53,252 nucleotides of DNA from Flavobacteriaceae bacterium (GTDB lineage Bacteria; Bacteroidota; Bacteroidia; Flavobacteriales; Flavobacteriaceae): contig JAKITV010000013.1 of NCBI GenBank assembly GCA_021647885.1, positions 1 through 53,252 of the forward strand. Direction: 5' to 3'. Positions 8,570 through 17,292 of this stretch are shown piece after piece (position 1 is the stretch's first letter; each line of letters starts with the position of its first letter). Made by a program: the position numbers and the translations under genes. Under the pieces are notes generated by a model. It was not told where the DNA came from and ran no database searches. It worked only from the letters and a program-made list of their open reading frames with translations.

Positions 8570-9733
8570 TTATAATTTGTAGGCGAGTTTTTCTAGCTGT
8601 ATATCTAACTCAAAATTAGTATTTGCTGTTTTTCTTATTTGTTCTTTTAGTTCTGAATTTATATTAGTTGTTTTTATACTATTTAACACCTCATTTAAAC
8701 CATCATAATTACCAGCTTCTGCAATCCAACCTAAATTATATTCTTTAACGATATCTTCGCCTTCTCCACCACCAAAATAGAGTATTGGTAAACCCAATTT
8801 AGAGTATTCAAATATTTTTGACGGTACAGAACCATAAATCCTTCTTAATAACGGAATTATTGCAACATCATATTGAAGCAAAGCTTTATGAATCTCATTT
8901 CTTGCGAGTTCACCATAATATGTAATTGGCAGATGTTGATTGGTTTTAATAAAATCTTCAATTTTTTCTTTCTCTGCTCCTGCTCCATAAATATGAAACT
9001 CAATATTGTTATAACCTAATTTCTCACATAATTTATAGACACCTTGAGCAATACCAAGTAAGCCAGCGTAAACCAATTTAATTTTTTCTTTAGGAGGCTG
9101 ATAGGCTTCAATTTTAGGAGAAATAAAACTCGGATAGTTCCTATAAAGAAAGGTTTCTTTATCTGGAAAAACAGATTTAACATGTGTTAATATTTCTTCA
9201 CTTTGCCCTAAAACTAAATCGGCTTTGTTATAATTAAACTGTTCTATTTCTTCTAAAATTTTATAGCTAAAATTCTTTTTAAAAGCTCCAAGTTCTAATC
9301 CAGCCATTGGCCACAAATCGCTTACATTTAAAATGAGTTTTCGAGATTTGTGCTTTAAAAAAAATATAGAAGTAAAAGCAACAAGCAAAGGTGGAGATTG
9401 AACAATAACTGTTTTTGGAATCCTATTGAAAGTAAAAAACCAAATTAAACTAAAACTATAAGACAACATAGAAAATAAGCGTAGCACCTTGTTTTTTGAG
9501 TTGCTGGCATAAATCCATAGACGATAAATTTTAATATTGTTTTCGACTGAAGATTGACTAAATTTACCTTTATAGTTTTTAAAGATTTCTCCTGTTGGAT
9601 AATTAGGCAAAGGAGTTATAACCGAAATCTTAAAGTTTCGTTTTTGTAATCCTTCAGCGAGGTGAAAAATTCTATTTGAAGCTGCACCAGTTTCAGGAGG
9701 GAAGTAACTCGTTATGATGAGTATATCTTTCAT
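8570..9733 (-). CDS. Glycosyltransferase family 4, WcaI-like
   Basis: A 387-residue GT-B glycosyltransferase. The N-terminal segment ILIITSYFPPETGAASNR (residues 4-21) is the acceptor-domain start of GT4 enzymes related to WcaI/WbuB. The C-terminal half has LVYAGLLGIAQG and SVPSKIFEYSKLGLPILYFGGGEG, the donor-binding region. It probably transfers a HexNAc-type sugar, since WbuB-like proteins act with WecB-derived sugars and wecB is the next gene upstream. Its ATG overlaps the end of wecB by 1 nt, so the two are translationally coupled. It is the last gene of a leftward three-gene unit. Confidence 0.88.
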   Translation of the reverse strand: MKDILIITSYFPPETGAASNRIFHLAEGLQKRNFKISVITPLPNYPTGEIFKNYKGKFSQSSVENNIKIYRLWIYASNSKNKVLRLFSMLSYSFSLIWFFTFNRIPKTVIVQSPPLLVAFTSIFFLKHKSRKLILNVSDLWPMAGLELGAFKKNFSYKILEEIEQFNYNKADLVLGQSEEILTHVKSVFPDKETFLYRNYPSFISPKIEAYQPPKEKIKLVYAGLLGIAQGVYKLCEKLGYNNIEFHIYGAGAEKEKIEDFIKTNQHLPITYYGELARNEIHKALLQYDVAIIPLLRRIYGSVPSKIFEYSKLGLPILYFGGGEGEDIVKEYNLGWIAEAGNYDGLNEVLNSIKTTNINSELKEQIRKTANTNFELDIQLEKLAYKL

Positions 9734-10827
9734 TATAATTGATAAATTCCTACTAAATGACTTACAATTCTTTCGGCTGCATTACCATCCCAAAGTTCTG
9801 GAATCTGACCTTGTTTCCAATTTCCGTGTAGTAGGATTTTAAATGCTTCAGAAATTTTTTCAGAATCAGTTCCTACTAAAACATTAGTGCCAATCTCGCA
9901 AGTTTCAGGGCGTTCAGTAGAATTTCTAAGCGTTATACAAGGCACGTTCATAACTGTTGTTTCTTCGGTTATTCCGCCAGAATCGGTTAAAACGGCAAAA
10001 GCATTTTTAACGAGATAATTAAATGATAAGTAACCTAAAGGATATATATAATGCAAGTTTTCAAAGCTCAAATCTAAACCTTCAAGAATTTTTTTAGTTC
10101 GTGGGTGTACAGGAAAAATTATGGGATATCCCTTACCTAATTTTACAATTTGTGTAATCAACGATTTTAGTTGTTGCGCTTCATCAACATTGCTTGGCCT
10201 ATGAAGTGTCATTACCAAATATTTCTTTTTCTCTAAACCTAATGCATCCCAGACTTGAGGTTTTTTTAATTTATCTTGGTTTTTAAGTAATGTATCAATC
10301 ATAACATTACCAACAAAAAAGATATCGTTTTTTGATACGCCTAATTTCTCGAGATTAGCATTGGCATATGTTGAGGTTGTAAAAAAATAATCGGTTAAAC
10401 TATCTGTCACTATTCTATTAATCTCTTCAGGCATATTCATATCTCCCGAACGAATTCCTGCTTCTACATGAGCAATTTTTATCCTCGCTTTTTTTGCAAC
10501 TATAGCACACGCCATTGTTGAGGTAACATCGCCAACAACCATTACTAAATCGCAAGGGTTTTGTTCTAATTCTTTTTCAAAACCAATCATAATAGCAGCA
10601 GTTTGTTCTGCTTGAGAACCACTTTTTACTTCCAAATTTGAATCTGGATGAGGAATATTTAATTCTTCAAAAAAAGTATCACTTAAATTTTTATCGTAGT
10701 GCTGCCCTGTATGAACCAATCTAAAACTAATGTCAAAACCTTGTTTTTTTTTGCTTTTAATAGCATCAATAATTGGAGCTATTTTCATAAAATTAGGTCT
10801 TGCTCCAGCAACAATCGTTATGTTCAT
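9733..10827 (-). CDS. wecB: UDP-N-acetylglucosamine 2-epimerase, non-hydrolysing
   Basis: A 364-residue enzyme that interconverts UDP-GlcNAc and UDP-ManNAc, or the same reaction on a deoxy-sugar analogue. The start VAGARPNFMKIAPI, then HTGQHYD, VVGDVTSTMACAI, HVEAGIRS, PEEINR and LTDSGGITEE are the family's conserved substrate- and allosteric-site segments. The full family length is present. It overlaps the CapK-like gene upstream by 4 nt and the GT4 gene downstream by 1 nt, so the three are one operon feeding a HexNAc residue into the surface polysaccharide. Confidence 0.95.
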   Translation of the reverse strand: MNITIVAGARPNFMKIAPIIDAIKSKKKQGFDISFRLVHTGQHYDKNLSDTFFEELNIPHPDSNLEVKSGSQAEQTAAIMIGFEKELEQNPCDLVMVVGDVTSTMACAIVAKKARIKIAHVEAGIRSGDMNMPEEINRIVTDSLTDYFFTTSTYANANLEKLGVSKNDIFFVGNVMIDTLLKNQDKLKKPQVWDALGLEKKKYLVMTLHRPSNVDEAQQLKSLITQIVKLGKGYPIIFPVHPRTKKILEGLDLSFENLHYIYPLGYLSFNYLVKNAFAVLTDSGGITEETTVMNVPCITLRNSTERPETCEIGTNVLVGTDSEKISEAFKILLHGNWKQGQIPELWDGNAAERIVSHLVGIYQL

Positions 10828-12143
10828 TTGGTTTGGTTTAATAAAGACGAAAACTGTTTCAATTTACCACTTTTTGAACGTTGTAATTGGTTTTGTCTTT
10901 CAAATAGAATATCAAGTCCTTTTTCGAGATAGTTTGCCATTTCGGTTTTAATCGTATTTATTTTATCATCAGTAAGTTTTTCAGCACTCACATAACTGAT
11001 TTTAAAAGTTTTAGTAGTGAGTTGCTCAATTACAAATTCTTTAACATTGCCATCGTCTTCAATAATACTTTTGGTAATATAGTAAAATGTTAAACCAGCA
11101 GCTTTCTTTCCACTTGGTAAAATGGCAATATCATTTGTTCTTCCTATAAGTTTTTTAAGAATGGGTTTTTTAATAGTGCTTTTTTCTGAAAGACTTCCAA
11201 TATCACCTACATTATATCGAATAAAAGGATGTGCTTTATTATAAAGTGACGTAATAATTATACGACCTTCTTGACCTAAAGGGACAGGATCATCATTATT
11301 ATCGAGAATTTCAACAAACAAAGTTTCACTATTAAGCAGCCATTCATTATTAGGATTTTCAAAAGCTATAAGATCTAATTCTGCCGCACCATATTCGTTT
11401 ATTACAGGAACACCAAATTGTGTTTCCATAAGTTTTTTATCATTTTCAAATAACATTTCAGAAGTAACCACACAAGCTTTTAATGTTGGGCAAATAGATT
11501 TTAAATTAATAGTTTTTCTCTCTAAAAACTTAGCAAATTGTACAATAGAACTCGTATAACCATTTATATAATCAAATTTTTTAGATTGAAATTTTTTTAG
11601 ATGTTTTTGAAAAGCAATATCGCTTAAATCGAAAACCGAAAACCGAAAACGCTTACTTAAAGTATCTTTAAAACGTTCTTTGTAATAACCTTTTGTATCT
11701 AAAGGAATACCATAAAAGCGTGCTTGTCTAGAACGATTGAAATCTAAATCATGCCACCCAAATCGATTTTGAATAATTGCCCAAGTCATTGCGTGGCAAA
11801 ATTTATCTTTTGCAAAAACAAAAGGCTCGCCAGAAGATCCAGAAGTTTTGTTTACATATACGTTTTTAGTTGTGAAACCTTCCGAAAGACGTTCCGCTAA
11901 TGGTTGTTGTAAATCACGTTTTGTCATTACAGGAATACTATTCCAATTCAAGGGATTTGCTTCTGCTGCAAACAATTTATAAAACGGATTGTGTTTTAAA
12001 TGATAAGCAATAATCTCTTGTTTTTTTTGCTCAACATATTGCTCAAATTCCACATTATTTTTTTGCTGAATATCCTTCAAAATCAATCTAGCTTTTCTAA
12101 TAGGAAAGCCTTTAAGGCGCAAAGTGAAATCAAATAAATTCAA
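10824..12143 (-). CDS. CapK/PaaK-like adenylate-forming enzyme of capsule loci
   Basis: A 439-residue member of the phenylacetate-CoA ligase-like adenylate-forming superfamily. The AMP-binding loop TSGSSGEP is at residues 100-107, NEYGAAELDLIAFE forms the A5-like motif, and IIITSLYNKAHPFIRYNVGDIG gives the adenylate-binding Asp. Such proteins are found in capsule loci (CapK) rather than in phenylacetate degradation, and may activate an acyl or amino-acid group that is attached to a sugar. It is the first gene of the leftward unit with wecB and a GT4. The substrate is unknown. Confidence 0.83.
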   Translation of the reverse strand: MNLFDFTLRLKGFPIRKARLILKDIQQKNNVEFEQYVEQKKQEIIAYHLKHNPFYKLFAAEANPLNWNSIPVMTKRDLQQPLAERLSEGFTTKNVYVNKTSGSSGEPFVFAKDKFCHAMTWAIIQNRFGWHDLDFNRSRQARFYGIPLDTKGYYKERFKDTLSKRFRFSVFDLSDIAFQKHLKKFQSKKFDYINGYTSSIVQFAKFLERKTINLKSICPTLKACVVTSEMLFENDKKLMETQFGVPVINEYGAAELDLIAFENPNNEWLLNSETLFVEILDNNDDPVPLGQEGRIIITSLYNKAHPFIRYNVGDIGSLSEKSTIKKPILKKLIGRTNDIAILPSGKKAAGLTFYYITKSIIEDDGNVKEFVIEQLTTKTFKISYVSAEKLTDDKINTIKTEMANYLEKGLDILFERQNQLQRSKSGKLKQFSSLLNQTK

Positions 12144-12226
12144 AAGAAAAAGTGTAAATATGTTTTTGTAAAATAATTATTTTTTAAGCGTAAAAGCAAT
12201 TATTTTTACCGAAACAATACAATAAT

Positions 12227-13498
12227 ATGACAATTTTAATTTTGGGTTCTGGCGGAAGAGAGCATACTTTTGCATGGAAAATTGCTCAAAGCCCTTTATG
12301 TAAAAGGCTTTATGTCGCTCCTGGCAATTCGGGCACTTCTCAAATTGCTACAAACATAAATATAAATATAACCGATTTTGATGCTATTAAAGATTTGGTG
12401 TTAGACAATAAAATTGACATGGTTGTTGTTGGACCGGAAGATCCTTTAGTACAAGGTATTCACGATTTCTTTTTGAAAGATGAAGAATTAAAAAACGTTG
12501 CAGTTATTGGGCCTCAAAAAGCTGCAGCACAGTTAGAAGGAAGTAAAGAATTTGCTAAAGAATTCTTATATTGCCATAATATTCCTACGGCAGCATATAA
12601 AAGTTTTACTAAAGACAATGTAAAAGATGGCTATGATTTTTTAGAAACCTTAAAACCTCCTTATGTCCTTAAAGCCGATGGCTTGGCAGCAGGAAAAGGC
12701 GTTTTAATTCTGAATAATTTAAACGAAGCAAAAGCAGAATTAAAATTAATGTTAGTTGATGCTAAATTTGGAGAAGCAAGCACTAAAGTTGTAATTGAAG
12801 AATTTTTGGATGGTATAGAGTTGAGTTGTTTTGTACTCACAGACGGTAAGCATTATAAAATTCTTCCTACTGCAAAAGACTACAAACGTATTGGAGAAGG
12901 CGATACAGGATTAAATACAGGCGGAATGGGAGCCATTTCTCCTGTGCCTTTTGTAGATGATGCTTTAATGCATAAAATTGAAGAGCGCATTGTAAAACCA
13001 ACAATTCAAGGACTTCAAAAGGATAATCTACAATACAAAGGATTTGTTTTTATTGGCTTAATAAAAGTTAATGATAATCCTTTTGTGATTGAGTATAATG
13101 TTAGAATGGGAGATCCAGAAACCGAAGTTGTGTTACCTCTTTTAAAAAACGATTTGGTCGAAATATTTAAAGCAATTTCTGAAGAACGATTAAATGAAAT
13201 TGAGATTGAAATAGATACACAAACGGCAGCAACAGTAATGCTGGTATCTGGAGGTTATCCAGAAGCTTATGAAAAAGGAAAAGAAATATCAGGAATTGAA
13301 AACATTAAAGACTCCTTGGTATTTCATGCTGGAGCAAAATTAAAAAATGATAAAGTGATAACATCAGGAGGAAGAGTGTTGGCAATCACATCATTTGGGA
13401 AAACGCACCAAGAAGCATTAAAAAAATCCTATCAAAACATAGAAAAATTACATTTTGATAAGATGTGCTATCGCAAAGATATTGGTTTTGATCTATAG
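12227..13498 (+). CDS. purD: Phosphoribosylamine-glycine ligase
   Basis: A 423-residue ATP-grasp enzyme, the second step of de novo purine synthesis: phosphoribosylamine plus glycine plus ATP gives GAR. It begins with MTILILGSGGREHTFAWK, the PurD N-terminal domain. VVVGPEDPLVQGI, the ATP-grasp loop VLKADGLAAGKGV, GLNTGGMGAISP and VIEYNVRMGDPETEVVLP follow in the expected order. The length is normal. It diverges from the capsule operon, with an 83-bp spacer, and its end overlaps the convergent small membrane-protein gene by 6 nt. Confidence 0.98.
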   Translation: MTILILGSGGREHTFAWKIAQSPLCKRLYVAPGNSGTSQIATNININITDFDAIKDLVLDNKIDMVVVGPEDPLVQGIHDFFLKDEELKNVAVIGPQKAAAQLEGSKEFAKEFLYCHNIPTAAYKSFTKDNVKDGYDFLETLKPPYVLKADGLAAGKGVLILNNLNEAKAELKLMLVDAKFGEASTKVVIEEFLDGIELSCFVLTDGKHYKILPTAKDYKRIGEGDTGLNTGGMGAISPVPFVDDALMHKIEERIVKPTIQGLQKDNLQYKGFVFIGLIKVNDNPFVIEYNVRMGDPETEVVLPLLKNDLVEIFKAISEERLNEIEIEIDTQTAATVMLVSGGYPEAYEKGKEISGIENIKDSLVFHAGAKLKNDKVITSGGRVLAITSFGKTHQEALKKSYQNIEKLHFDKMCYRKDIGFDL

Positions 13499-13720
13499 AT
13501 AAGAATGAGAAGTAATGCTTTTGTCTTCTTCGTTATTATCTTCAAACTTTTTTAATTGAAACATCCAATACACAAAAGCAACTATTCCAATAATAATTAA
13601 AACCCAAGACACAATATTTGCAACCCACCAATTGTCTAATTCTATGGCTCTTAAGGCATCATAAGGCGCAAAAAGAACATTAACAAATAAATCTTGAATA
13701 GCATAAAAGAAATCTTTCAT
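13493..13720 (-). CDS. Small single-pass membrane protein (probably DUF6341)
   Basis: A 75-residue protein. An amphipathic N-terminus (MKDFFYAIQDLFVNVLFAPYDALRAIE) is followed by a transmembrane helix at about residues 31-53 and an acidic, polar C-terminus. Small proteins of this form between purD and upp are conserved in Flavobacteriia and have often been mislabelled as uracil phosphoribosyltransferase because of the neighbour; nothing in this sequence binds PRPP. A good promoter lies directly upstream. The function is unknown; the DUF number is from memory. Confidence 0.72.
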   Translation of the reverse strand: MKDFFYAIQDLFVNVLFAPYDALRAIELDNWWVANIVSWVLIIIGIVAFVYWMFQLKKFEDNNEEDKSITSHSYL

Positions 13721-13745
13721 AAGTAATAATCTTATATTTACAGGA

Positions 13746-13779
13746 CAAAATTACATTATTTTAAATTTATAAAAAACAA
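13746..13779 (-). promoter_or_regulatory. Bacteroidota-type promoter of the small membrane protein gene
   Basis: Read on the minus strand, TTG is followed after 23 bp by TAATTTTG, matching the TTG-N(17-23)-TAnnTTTG promoter of Flavobacteriia. The -7 box lies about 25 nt before the start codon at 13720. Confidence 0.55.
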
Positions 13780-13795
13780 AAATCCATAAGTAATT

Positions 13796-13803
13796 TACCT
13801 TTG
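13796..13803 (+). promoter_or_regulatory. -7 box (TACCTTTG) of the DUF6427-like gene
   Basis: TACCTTTG fits TAnnTTTG exactly and lies 50 nt before the ATG at 13854. No clear TTG sits at the -33 position, so only the -7 element is claimed. Confidence 0.4.
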
Positions 13804-13853
13804 ACATTGATTTAGCATTATTAACAATCAAAGGAAATATACAAACTCTTTAT

Positions 13854-14777
13854 ATGATAGCAAGATTTTTCAGCACTTCAAAACCAATACACTTTGTAAT
13901 TGTTATCCTATTAACGTTTGTAGTTTTTATGATTACAAGAATTAGCAGTTTTGAAGAGGATTTATCTCTCCTTCTAATATTGAAACAAATAGTATTGTAC
14001 GCTGTTGTTTTAATCTCGATTTTTGTACTTGATTTTTTAGTAAATAAGAATAATTTAACAAAAAGGAACAGCTATAAAATTTTGTTGTTTAGCTTATTTA
14101 TAGCAATATTACCGATAACAATTCAAGTAGATAATATATTAATATCTAATCTTTTTATCCTTTTAGCATTAAGACGAATTATTAGTTTAAGGACGAATAA
14201 AAGAGTTAAGAAGAAATTATTCGATGCCGCTTTTTGGATTGGCATTGCATCATTGTTTTATTTTTGGTCAATTTTGTTTTTCATATTAATTTTTGCAGCA
14301 CTCTTCTTTTATTCCATAAACAATTTTAAAAACTGGATTATACCTTTTATTAGCCTACTAACAGTAATTGTAATTATAATAAGCTATTCAATTATTGAAA
14401 GCAATTCGTTTAGTGATTTAAATAATTACTTGGACGCTATTAGCTTTGATTTTACAAAATATAATGTTCTGGGTTTAATTATTGGCATAACAATTTTAAT
14501 GTCGCTTGGTCTTTGGGCATTATTGTTCTACATAATAAATTTAAAAGGCAAAATAAAAAGACAAAGACCTTCTCACATACTAATTATAGTTGCTGTTTTA
14601 ATAAGTGTTGTAATTGTTTTGATTGCACCAAATAAAAGTGGAAGTGAATTTATTTTTATGTTTGCCCCTTTAGCGGTTATTATGGCAAATTATATCGAGT
14701 CTATAAAAGAAAAATGGTTTGCCGAAATATTTTTATGGATTTTAATCCTCACTCCTATCAGTTATTTAGCGTTGTAG
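13854..14777 (+). CDS. Polytopic membrane protein (DUF6427-like)
   Basis: A 307-residue integral membrane protein with roughly eight to nine predicted hydrophobic segments and short basic loops (for example RRIISLRTNKRVKKK). The start MIARFFSTSKPIHF and the position next to upp match the Flavobacteriia-restricted DUF6427 family. No catalytic motif is visible. The layout resembles small O-antigen-ligase-like or YfhO-like membrane proteins, but the similarity is too weak to name a function. Its 3' end overlaps the convergent upp gene by 12 nt. Confidence 0.75.
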   Translation: MIARFFSTSKPIHFVIVILLTFVVFMITRISSFEEDLSLLLILKQIVLYAVVLISIFVLDFLVNKNNLTKRNSYKILLFSLFIAILPITIQVDNILISNLFILLALRRIISLRTNKRVKKKLFDAAFWIGIASLFYFWSILFFILIFAALFFYSINNFKNWIIPFISLLTVIVIIISYSIIESNSFSDLNNYLDAISFDFTKYNVLGLIIGITILMSLGLWALLFYIINLKGKIKRQRPSHILIIVAVLISVVIVLIAPNKSGSEFIFMFAPLAVIMANYIESIKEKWFAEIFLWILILTPISYLAL

Positions 14778-15425
14778 CTTTTCGCCAAATGCTAAATCAC
14801 CAGCATCACCTAAACCGGGAACAATATAACCTTGGCTGTTTAAATCATCATCAACTGTTGCAATCCACAAATGCGTGTTTTTAGGGAAATAATCATCAAT
14901 AAAATCAATGCCATCTTGTGCTCCAATTACATTTACAAGATGAATCTCTTTAGGTATTCCAAAAGGTTTCAACGCCTCATAAGTTGAAACTAACGACTGC
15001 CCAGTTGCCAACATTGGGTCTGCTAAAATCAATGTTTTGTTTTCTAAATTTGGACAAGCTAAATACTCTACTACAATTTCAAAACTTTCTGGGTCATGTC
15101 GATGATGTCTGTAGGCAGAAATGAAAGCATTCTCAGCATCATCAAAATAATTAAGCAAACCCTGATGCAAAGGGACTCCAGCTCTTAAAATTGAACAAAG
15201 CACAACATCATTGTCAAATAAATTGACACAGGATTTTCCCAATGGCGTTTCTATTGTTGAAGCATGGTAAATAAGAGACTTGCTCATTTCGTAAGCTAAA
15301 ACTTCTCCAATACGTTCAATGTTTCTCCTAAAACGCATACTATCTTTTTGGATAACGACATCTCTAATTTCTGAAATAAAAGTATTTAAAATTGAATTTT
15401 GCTCTGATAAATTATGGATTTGCAT
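14766..15425 (-). CDS. upp: Uracil phosphoribosyltransferase
   Basis: A 219-residue type I phosphoribosyltransferase that makes UMP from uracil and PRPP in pyrimidine salvage. The PRPP loop ILADPMLATGQS is at residues 133-144, the SILRAGVPLHQGL segment at 78-90, and the uracil-binding GYIVPGLGDAGDLAFG lies near the C-terminus. The length is slightly above the common 208 residues. It converges on and overlaps the DUF6427-like gene and is divergent from the DUF4254 gene across a 73-bp spacer that holds promoter elements. Confidence 0.97.
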   Translation of the reverse strand: MQIHNLSEQNSILNTFISEIRDVVIQKDSMRFRRNIERIGEVLAYEMSKSLIYHASTIETPLGKSCVNLFDNDVVLCSILRAGVPLHQGLLNYFDDAENAFISAYRHHRHDPESFEIVVEYLACPNLENKTLILADPMLATGQSLVSTYEALKPFGIPKEIHLVNVIGAQDGIDFIDDYFPKNTHLWIATVDDDLNSQGYIVPGLGDAGDLAFGEKLQR

Positions 15426-15472
15426 AATGGTATAAACTACTATTTGTGTGGTAAAGTTAATTAAAATAGAAG

Positions 15473-15480
15473 TATATTTG
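15473..15480 (+). promoter_or_regulatory. -7 box (TATATTTG) that decides the DUF4254 start
   Basis: TATATTTG is an exact TAnnTTTG match. Transcription from it would begin near 15487, downstream of the GTG at 15448 that extends the frame, so the ATG at 15499 is the plausible start. Confidence 0.5.
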
Positions 15481-15498
15481 CATTTTAAAATTTATAAC

Positions 15499-16107
15499 AT
15501 GTTTACAAGAAAAGCTAACACAATTTTTCAGGAAGTAATAGAAAAATACCACATTATTAATACTGTAGATCAGCCTTTTACAAACCCTTATAATAAAGAA
15601 ACCAATTTATTAGAGCATTTGTTATACAGAAAATCTTGGATAGATACAGTGCAATGGCATTACGAAGATATTATTCGAGACCCAAATATTGATCCAGTTG
15701 CCGCATTAAAACTGAAACGACAAATCGATGCTTCTAACCAAGACAGAACAGATATGGTTGAGTATATCGATAGCTATTTTTTAACTGAAAACAAAAATGT
15801 TGAAGTAAAACCCAACGCAACGATTAACACCGAAAGTCCAGCTTGGGGAGTTGATAGATTGTCTATTTTAGCGTTAAAAGTGTATCATATGAACGAAGAA
15901 GCAACACGAACAGATGCATCAGAATCTCATAGAAATGCTTGCCAGAAAAAATTAGAAGTTTTGTTAGAGCAACGTGTAGATTTATCTACAGCAATAGATA
16001 CTTTATTGCAAGATATTTCAACTGGTGATAAGTATATGAAAGTCTATAAACAAATGAAAATGTATAACGACGATGAATTAAATCCTGTGTTAAGAGGGCA
16101 AAAATAA
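15499..16107 (+). CDS. DUF4254 domain-containing protein
   Basis: A 202-residue soluble protein, predicted mostly alpha-helical, starting MFTRKANTIFQEVIEKYH. It matches DUF4254, a Bacteroidota family that usually lies next to a family 9 glycosyltransferase, as here 41 nt downstream. WHYEDIIRDPNIDPVAALKLKRQIDASNQDR, read in shorter pieces, is its most conserved-looking part, with Trp, His, Glu and Asp that could bind metal; no function is established. The longer open frame that begins at 15448 is rejected because the promoter -7 box lies inside it. Confidence 0.85.
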   Translation: MFTRKANTIFQEVIEKYHIINTVDQPFTNPYNKETNLLEHLLYRKSWIDTVQWHYEDIIRDPNIDPVAALKLKRQIDASNQDRTDMVEYIDSYFLTENKNVEVKPNATINTESPAWGVDRLSILALKVYHMNEEATRTDASESHRNACQKKLEVLLEQRVDLSTAIDTLLQDISTGDKYMKVYKQMKMYNDDELNPVLRGQK

Positions 16108-16110
16108 TTA

Positions 16111-16130
16111 ATTCCTACCAAGGCAGGAAT
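16111..16130. repeat. Short palindrome of the TTCC...GGAA family
   Basis: ATTCCTACC and GGCAGGAAT form a 9-bp imperfect stem with a two-base loop, 18 nt before the GT9 start codon. It belongs with the similar palindromes at 17181, 26447, 30030, 33053 and 41696. Confidence 0.6.
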
Positions 16131-16148
16131 CTCATCCTATAGAAGGAG

Positions 16149-17168
16149 ATGCCAAAATCACCAAAACACATTCTTGTTATTCGTTTGTCAGCAATGGGAG
16201 ACGTGGCAATAGCAGTTCCTGTTTTAAGAGCATTTACACAACAATTTCCAGAAGTAAAATTAACCGTTTTAACACGAGAGTTTTTCACACCTTTTTTTAG
16301 AGATATACCTAATGTTTCTGTGTTTTCGGCTAATATTAAAGGACAACATAAAGGTGTTTTTGGGCTTTGGAAACTTTCAAAAGAATTAAAGGAATTAGAT
16401 ATTGATGCTATTGCAGATTTACATAATGTACTGCGAAGTAAAATTTTAAAACTTTTTTTATTCGGAATAAAATGTATTCAAATAGATAAAGGTAGAGCAG
16501 AAAAAAAAGCACTCGTTTCGGGTAAAGTATTCAAACAACTTAAAACCACACATCAACGTTATGCCGATGTTTTTGAAAAACTTGGGTTTAAATTAGATTT
16601 AAGCAATCCATCATTTCCTAAACAATCCATTTTAAACGATAAGACTTTAGCTGTTGTTGGTAGCGATACTTTAAAATGGATTGGCATTGCGCCTTTTGCA
16701 ACTTATAAAAGTAAAATGTATCCCTTGGATTTGATGCAAACGGTTATTTCCATACTTTCAAAAACGCATAAAATACTTTTATTTGGAGGAGGACAACATG
16801 AGGTTGGCATTCTAAACAATTTTGAAAAGGAGTTTAAGAATACTATCAATTTAGCAGGAAAATTATCATTTAATGAAGAATTAGATGTGATTTCTAATTT
16901 AGATGTAATGTTATCTATGGATTCTGGGAATGCACATTTAGCAGCAATGTTGGGGATTAAGGTAATTACAATTTGGGGAGTAACACATCCTTTTTCTGGT
17001 TTTGCGCCATTCAATCAACCTTTAGAGTATGCGTTATTGTCTGATAGAAAGGAATTCCCAAAAATCCCAACCTCAATTTACGGCAACAAATATCCGGAAG
17101 GTTATAAAGAAGCTTCACGAAGCATTGCATCTAAAACAATTATTGAAAAGATTGAATCAATTATTTAA
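16149..17168 (+). CDS. Glycosyltransferase family 9 (heptosyltransferase-like)
   Basis: A 339-residue GT-B enzyme. The N-terminus HILVIRLSAMGDVAIAVPVLRAF (residues 7-29, quoted here in the pieces HILVIRLSAMGD and VAIAVPVLRAF) is typical of ADP-heptose:LPS heptosyltransferases. Near the C-terminus are GGGQHE and SMDSGNAHLAAMLGIKVITIWG, the donor-site segment with its conserved Asp and His. It probably adds a heptose or related sugar to the LPS core. A rare strong ribosome-binding sequence (AGAAGGAG) lies directly before the ATG. The DUF4254 gene upstream is its usual partner. Confidence 0.92.
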   Translation: MPKSPKHILVIRLSAMGDVAIAVPVLRAFTQQFPEVKLTVLTREFFTPFFRDIPNVSVFSANIKGQHKGVFGLWKLSKELKELDIDAIADLHNVLRSKILKLFLFGIKCIQIDKGRAEKKALVSGKVFKQLKTTHQRYADVFEKLGFKLDLSNPSFPKQSILNDKTLAVVGSDTLKWIGIAPFATYKSKMYPLDLMQTVISILSKTHKILLFGGGQHEVGILNNFEKEFKNTINLAGKLSFNEELDVISNLDVMLSMDSGNAHLAAMLGIKVITIWGVTHPFSGFAPFNQPLEYALLSDRKEFPKIPTSIYGNKYPEGYKEASRSIASKTIIEKIESII

Positions 17169-17180
17169 AATAGGTTGTCA

Positions 17181-17198
17181 TTCCTGCGAAGGCAGGAA
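17181..17198. repeat. Perfect short palindrome TTCCTGC-GAAG-GCAGGAA
   Basis: A 7-bp perfect stem with a GAAG loop after the GT9 stop. This is the best example of the window's recurring REP-like family and could also act as a weak stabilising hairpin. No T-run follows. Confidence 0.65.
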
Positions 17199-17292
17199 CC
17201 CAATTTTACAGTTTAATAAAGAGATTTGTTTTCCAACTATAAATATTTGTCTAACATCTAAAAGCGAAGCGTTCTAACGTCTAGCATCTTTT

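Noticed and set aside
15448..15498. 17-codon N-terminal extension of the DUF4254 gene
   Set aside because: A TATATTTG -7 box lies inside it, so this part is probably not transcribed; the family similarity begins at the ATG 15499.
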